Below, piece by piece: positions 57,623-64,000 of a DNA stretch of 64,000 nt. The translations under genes were made by a program, and so were the position numbers. Below the pieces are notes generated by a model, which was given only the letters and a program-made list of their open reading frames with translations, ran no database searches and was not told the origin of the DNA. Position 1 is the stretch's first letter; each line of letters opens with the position of its first letter. Source of the DNA: Verrucomicrobiaceae bacterium (GTDB lineage Bacteria; Verrucomicrobiota; Verrucomicrobiia; Verrucomicrobiales; Akkermansiaceae). Location of the stretch: assembly GCA_027485995.1 (NCBI GenBank), contig JAIXPW010000250.1, positions 1 through 64,000 on the forward strand. The letters are read 5' to 3'.

Positions 57623-58856
57623 GGACGCTGGAGAAGGCCGCGTGACAGCGGCCCGGCATGCACTCGGCTGGCTGTTGGTGGCAAACGCGGTGGGCGTGTG
57701 GCTGTCGGCCCTGTTGCTTTGGCCGGGACTGGGGCGACTCGCCGGTGAGGCTGGATATGGCCGATGGGTGCCGGTTCATTTGAACCTTCAGCTCTATGGT
57801 TGGACCAGCCTGCCGCTGCTATGCTGGCTGTTCGGGATCTATCAGACAGGGCAGTCGAAATGGGCTGGACCTGCCGTCTGGGGATGGAGTGGAGCCTTGA
57901 TCATCGGGTCGATGTTTTGGCTTTCTGGGAAGACCACCGGAAAGATTTTTCTCGATTGGTCCGGAGGTTCGCTGTGGTCCTTGATCGTGGCTCAGATCGT
58001 TCTCTGGCTGGTGCTGGCATCCGCCTGGATCAAGAAGCGGCACGCTTGGTCAAAGGCGAAACGATTCGCCACCGGTCTCGGCCTGCTGATGCTGGCGGCG
58101 GTGCCGTTGATGCTTGTCATCGCGACCTCACCGACGACCTATCCGCCGATCGACAAGACGACCGGCGGTCCGACCGGTGCGAGTCTGTTAGGCTCGACGC
58201 TGTCCGTGATTGCGTTGCTGCTGATCCTGCCTTCGTCGCTTGGACTTGTCCGCAAGAGCCCCTCGTGGAAGTGGCTGTGGTGGGTGTTTGGGGCCGAGTT
58301 CGTGGCGTTCATGGTGCTGGAAGCAAGAGGCGGTTCGCATTTCACGCTGCCGCAGATCGTGGGTCTTGGACTGCTGCTCCCGTGGATGGGGTGGATTTCG
58401 CGCGAGTGGAGAAACTTTGAATGGCCTGAGCGTTCGGTGTTCTGGAAACGCTCGATGCTGGTCTGGTGGGGCGTGCTGGTGATCGCGGGCTGGTTGGAGT
58501 TTCTCCCCGGCCTGCTCGACCGGATGAAGTTCACCAATGGTCTCGTTGCTCATGCGCACCTCGCGATGGCGGGCTTCACCTCGTCTTTCGGTCTGCTGCT
58601 GTTGACGCTGTTAGGTGGCGACAAGGTGGCGACAGCGCTGTCGCGTGGCGGCCGTCTTTGGAATGCAGCGGTGGGCCTGCACGTGTTGGTGCTGATGATC
58701 TGCGGCTGGTTGGAAGGGGGCTCGTTTTCCTGGATCGAAGGCCAGCCGCCGTGGCGCGAGGTGGCCTTTGTCATCCGCCTGCTCTGTGGTCTGGTCATGC
58801 TCGCCATCGCCGTGCTCTGGTGGCGGGGCAGTCTCTTGAAGTCCGACGAATCATGA
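57612..58856 (+). CDS. CcoN-like (cbb3 oxidase subunit I) membrane protein lacking CuB ligands
   Basis: 414 aa, about 12 membrane helices. VHLNLQLYGWTSLP in helix 2 and VAHAHLAMAGFTSSFG in helix 10 provide the low-spin haem pair and a second His as in CcoN. The CuB positions are lost: the helix-6 GHNAVGF segment aligns with GGPTGASLLG, and the HHLHYTALP segment with GGSHFTLPQ. So it could bind haem b but not form the haem-copper oxygen-reduction site. Shorter than typical CcoN (about 470 aa). Coupled to a small membrane protein and to the MFS-CcoO-CcoP fusion; likely an electron-transfer or quinol/cytochrome module rather than a terminal oxidase. Confidence 0.75.
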   Translation: MAFEDAGEGRVTAARHALGWLLVANAVGVWLSALLLWPGLGRLAGEAGYGRWVPVHLNLQLYGWTSLPLLCWLFGIYQTGQSKWAGPAVWGWSGALIIGSMFWLSGKTTGKIFLDWSGGSLWSLIVAQIVLWLVLASAWIKKRHAWSKAKRFATGLGLLMLAAVPLMLVIATSPTTYPPIDKTTGGPTGASLLGSTLSVIALLLILPSSLGLVRKSPSWKWLWWVFGAEFVAFMVLEARGGSHFTLPQIVGLGLLLPWMGWISREWRNFEWPERSVFWKRSMLVWWGVLVIAGWLEFLPGLLDRMKFTNGLVAHAHLAMAGFTSSFGLLLLTLLGGDKVATALSRGGRLWNAAVGLHVLVLMICGWLEGGSFSWIEGQPPWREVAFVIRLLCGLVMLAIAVLWWRGSLLKSDES

Positions 58857-59272
58857 ATCTTCCTATCAATCACAAGCCAGCCGCCTGGATCTCCTGGTGG
58901 AGCGCCGCCGTGGGGGCGATGGATGCCTGCACCGGATTGCTGCTGATCCTGGCACCTGCCATGACCTTGAAACTGATGGGGCTTTCTGTGCCAGCCGAGG
59001 TGCTGCCCTATCAATCGTGGATCGGTGCCTTCGTGCTTTCGACCGGTCTGGCCTATGGCTGGGCGATTCGTCAACCGGCCAGCGAGCGCGAGAAGGGCGC
59101 CCGGGAGATGATCTGGAAAATGACCGCTCTGGTCCGGATCATCGTCGCCCTGTTTCTAACATCCCGGATTCTAACAGGCGGTCTGTCCGCCGGATGGAGC
59201 ACCGTGGCGGCAACGGACGCCGTTGTGGCGCTGGTGCAGTGGATCGCCTTGAAGCGTCGCGCGCTGGCATGA
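58853..59272 (+). CDS. Small four-helix membrane protein (139 aa), hypothetical
   Basis: Four predicted membrane segments (WWSAAVGAMDACTGLLLIL and three more), no family recognised. It overlaps the CcoN-like gene and the next gene (ATGA on both sides), so it is likely a subunit of the same complex. Confidence 0.65.
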   Translation: MNLPINHKPAAWISWWSAAVGAMDACTGLLLILAPAMTLKLMGLSVPAEVLPYQSWIGAFVLSTGLAYGWAIRQPASEREKGAREMIWKMTALVRIIVALFLTSRILTGGLSAGWSTVAATDAVVALVQWIALKRRALA

Positions 59273-61086
59273 ATCGGAAGTGGTCATCCGGGATCGCGGT
59301 GACGCTGGCGGTGGCCGGGGTTTATGCGTATTTCCTGCTGTTCGCGCAGTTCGCGTTTCTCGAACTTTTGCAGGCGAAGCTCAGCGGCCAGGGATTGAAG
59401 GGGGTGCTTGCGATGATGGCGCTGGGCGGTGTGGTGTCGGGCTTCGTGGTGTCGCGATCAGGAAAAGTCGGCCGAACCGCATTCATCTTGGCGATGGTGG
59501 GCTGTGTGGTCGTGGCCTGGTGCAGCAGTCTAACAGATTCGACGATCTTGTTTTCCATCCTCTCGCTGGTCATGGGATGCTCGTTGGGAACTGCGACGGT
59601 CTGTCTCGCTTCGTTGATCGGGGGGAACCTGGAACCGAAATTTGGCTGCCTATGGGTCGGACTTGGCACAGGGCTGGCGTACGGACTCTGCAACATCCCG
59701 CTGATCTTCACGGCTCCGCCAGCCCTGCAGGCTTCGATCTCTGCGGCCTTGGCGACGGTTGCGGCGGTCGGAGGAGCCAGGCTTCAGGATTCCCAGGGGA
59801 GAACGCCCGGAGCGAAGTCGATCCCATGGCGTGCGATCCTGGTCTTTGGAGCTCTCGTCTGGATGGACTCGGCGGCATTCTATGTCATTCAGCACGCGCC
59901 GGAATTGAAGGACGGCACCTGGGGCGAGGAGCGCCTGTGGCGGAATGCGGCGGTGCATTTCTCAACCGCGATCCTGGCGGGATTCTGGCTTTCGAAAGGC
60001 GGTTGGAAATCGCTCTGCGCGACGGCCTGGGCCTTGCTGGCGCTGGCAGGTTGGTGGGTGAATGAGCCCGCCACTCGTGAATGGGCGGGCTGGATTTATC
60101 CGGCAGGGGTTTCCCTTTACTCGACCGCCTTGGTGGCCTGGCCTGGATTGCTGGCGGAACGGGTTGGCATCGAGGGACGGAGCACGGCCTCGCGGGCCGC
60201 GTGGCTGTTCGGGATCGCGGGCTGGGTCGGATCCGCGAATGGCATCGGGATGGTGGAGTCCTTGCAGCGGGTGCCGGGAGGATTCTTGATGGCGGCTGGA
60301 GTGGCGGTTTTGGTCGGGACGGCTTTCACACTGCCGAACTGGAGAGTTCTGGTCATTCTGGGCGCCATCGGCGCGACCGGATGGATCGGCCTGTCGGAGA
60401 AACAAATCGAGCCGGATCGGATCGCGCGCGGGCGTCAGGTTTATGGTTCCGAAGGGTGCATCCACTGCCACTCGCAGTATGTCCGGCCGGGCTCACGCGA
60501 TGAAGAGATTTGGGGGCCTGTTAGAAGTCCGGAAGAGGTGCTGAAGGGGCAACCGGTGCTGATTGGAAACCGTCGGCAGGGTCCGGATTTGAGCAACGTC
60601 GGTGCCCGCCGGTCCGAGGCGTGGTTGAGGCAGCATTTCATCGACCCGCGCAGCCTCGTTCCGGACAGCCGGATGCCTTCGTATGCACATCTGTTCGAGC
60701 CGGGAGGAAAGGGGGACGATCTGATTCATTATCTGAGGCAATCCGGGATCGGGCAGATTCCCATGATCATCGCCAAGGCCTCAAGCTGGTCGCCTAACGC
60801 AGTTGCTGCCGGATCGAATGGGAGCGCCCTGTTTTCGACTCATTGCGCAATGTGTCACGGCGAGGAAGGTCTGGGGAATGGTCGGCTTGCTGGAAACTTC
60901 CAACGTCCTCCGGCGAATCTGGTGGCAGGTCCGTTTGCATGGACGCCGGCGGGTGATGAGCTGGGTCTGAGGATTGCCCGAGTGATCAAGTTCGGGCTTC
61001 CCGGCACGGACATGCCCGGACATGAGACGCTGGAGGATTCGGAGGTGCTGGCCTTGCGGGATCACCTCCTCCAGCTTCGCCGCTGA
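59269..61086 (+). CDS. MFS-like membrane domain fused to CcoO-like and CcoP-like cytochromes c
   Basis: 605 aa. Residues about 1-375 form an MFS-type bundle (motif GGVVSGFVVSRSGKVGR after helix 2). Residues about 385-495 are a CcoO/FixO-type cytochrome: CIHCHSQYVRPG (C397-H401), RRQGPDLSNVGARRSEAWL, HFIDPRSLVPDSRMPSY with the Met ligand. Residues about 515-605 hold a second class I haem domain, CAMCHGEEGLGNG (C526-H530) with TDMPGH, like CcoP. An MFS-cytochrome fusion is unusual. The domain replaces the single membrane anchor of CcoO. It probably forms a complex with the CcoN-like protein and the 139-aa protein. Confidence 0.8.
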   Translation: MNRKWSSGIAVTLAVAGVYAYFLLFAQFAFLELLQAKLSGQGLKGVLAMMALGGVVSGFVVSRSGKVGRTAFILAMVGCVVVAWCSSLTDSTILFSILSLVMGCSLGTATVCLASLIGGNLEPKFGCLWVGLGTGLAYGLCNIPLIFTAPPALQASISAALATVAAVGGARLQDSQGRTPGAKSIPWRAILVFGALVWMDSAAFYVIQHAPELKDGTWGEERLWRNAAVHFSTAILAGFWLSKGGWKSLCATAWALLALAGWWVNEPATREWAGWIYPAGVSLYSTALVAWPGLLAERVGIEGRSTASRAAWLFGIAGWVGSANGIGMVESLQRVPGGFLMAAGVAVLVGTAFTLPNWRVLVILGAIGATGWIGLSEKQIEPDRIARGRQVYGSEGCIHCHSQYVRPGSRDEEIWGPVRSPEEVLKGQPVLIGNRRQGPDLSNVGARRSEAWLRQHFIDPRSLVPDSRMPSYAHLFEPGGKGDDLIHYLRQSGIGQIPMIIAKASSWSPNAVAAGSNGSALFSTHCAMCHGEEGLGNGRLAGNFQRPPANLVAGPFAWTPAGDELGLRIARVIKFGLPGTDMPGHETLEDSEVLALRDHLLQLRR

Positions 61087-61097
61087 TGGAAACCTGA

Positions 61098-64000
<2,903 letters not shown>

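Overview
The window looks like a chromosomal stretch of a high-GC (roughly 60-65% by eye) Gram-negative bacterium, most likely of the phylum Verrucomicrobiota. Supporting signs are XylR-type (periplasmic-binding plus AraC) and LacI regulators beside sugar genes, secreted FAD-dependent oxidoreductases, a giant exported protein with autotransporter-associated strand repeats, Calx-beta, PA14 and LamG modules, a DUF1573 protein, and Kdo transferase (WaaA), which implies LPS. The phylum call is inference from gene content; there is no rRNA in the window. I see no tRNA, CRISPR array, transposase or integrase.

Layout. 1-1863: 3' part of a type I restriction HsdR subunit. 1876-9416: carbohydrate block (FAD oxidoreductase, hexuronate-type MFS transporter, divergent XylR-type regulator, secreted 809-aa protein of unknown function). 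9697-22293: an 11.7-kb gene for a 3886-aa exported metzincin/repeat protein and a small helical partner. 22296-27669: a GH1 glycosidase with an inserted, apparently circularly permuted solute-binding domain, a PQQ-type sugar dehydrogenase fused to cytochrome c, and a ROK fructokinase. 27682-35968: a methyltransferase, two VapBC toxin-antitoxin modules, and a sugar-acid catabolic cluster (DapA-like lyase/aldolase, LacI regulator, TIM-barrel isomerase, Gfo/Idh/MocA oxidoreductase, ROK-like protein). 36116-44500: a likely envelope operon (secreted protein, AsmA-like protein, rsmD, waaA, RNA-binding-like protein) between a small hypothetical gene and a secreted FAD oxidoreductase. 44597-49019: a tight six-gene cluster (ketoreductase, carrier protein, LPG-synthase-like membrane protein, patatin, second carrier protein, FAD oxidoreductase) with no ketosynthase or ligase. 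49157-52071: ECF sigma/anti-sigma operon with DUF1573 and rhodanese proteins. 52510-54845: PreA-like dehydrogenase, redoxin-like and YceI proteins. 54871-61086: polyprenyl synthase, MacB-type ABC exporter, and a cbb3-oxidase-like module whose subunit I lacks the CuB histidines and whose cytochrome c subunits are fused to an MFS-like membrane domain. 61155-64000: 5' part of a secreted GH2 beta-galactosidase with Gly at the nucleophile position.

Four observations stand out: the GH1/permuted-binding-protein chimera; the CuB-less CcoN-like protein with the MFS-CcoO-CcoP fusion; the GH2 enzyme whose catalytic nucleophile Glu is Gly; and a dispersed heptamer CTAACAG/CTGTTAG (22 copies, nearly all inside genes, forcing rare Leu and Arg codons, always preceded by a pyrimidine in the CTAACAG orientation). 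Functions of most clusters are inferred from family and neighbourhood only.
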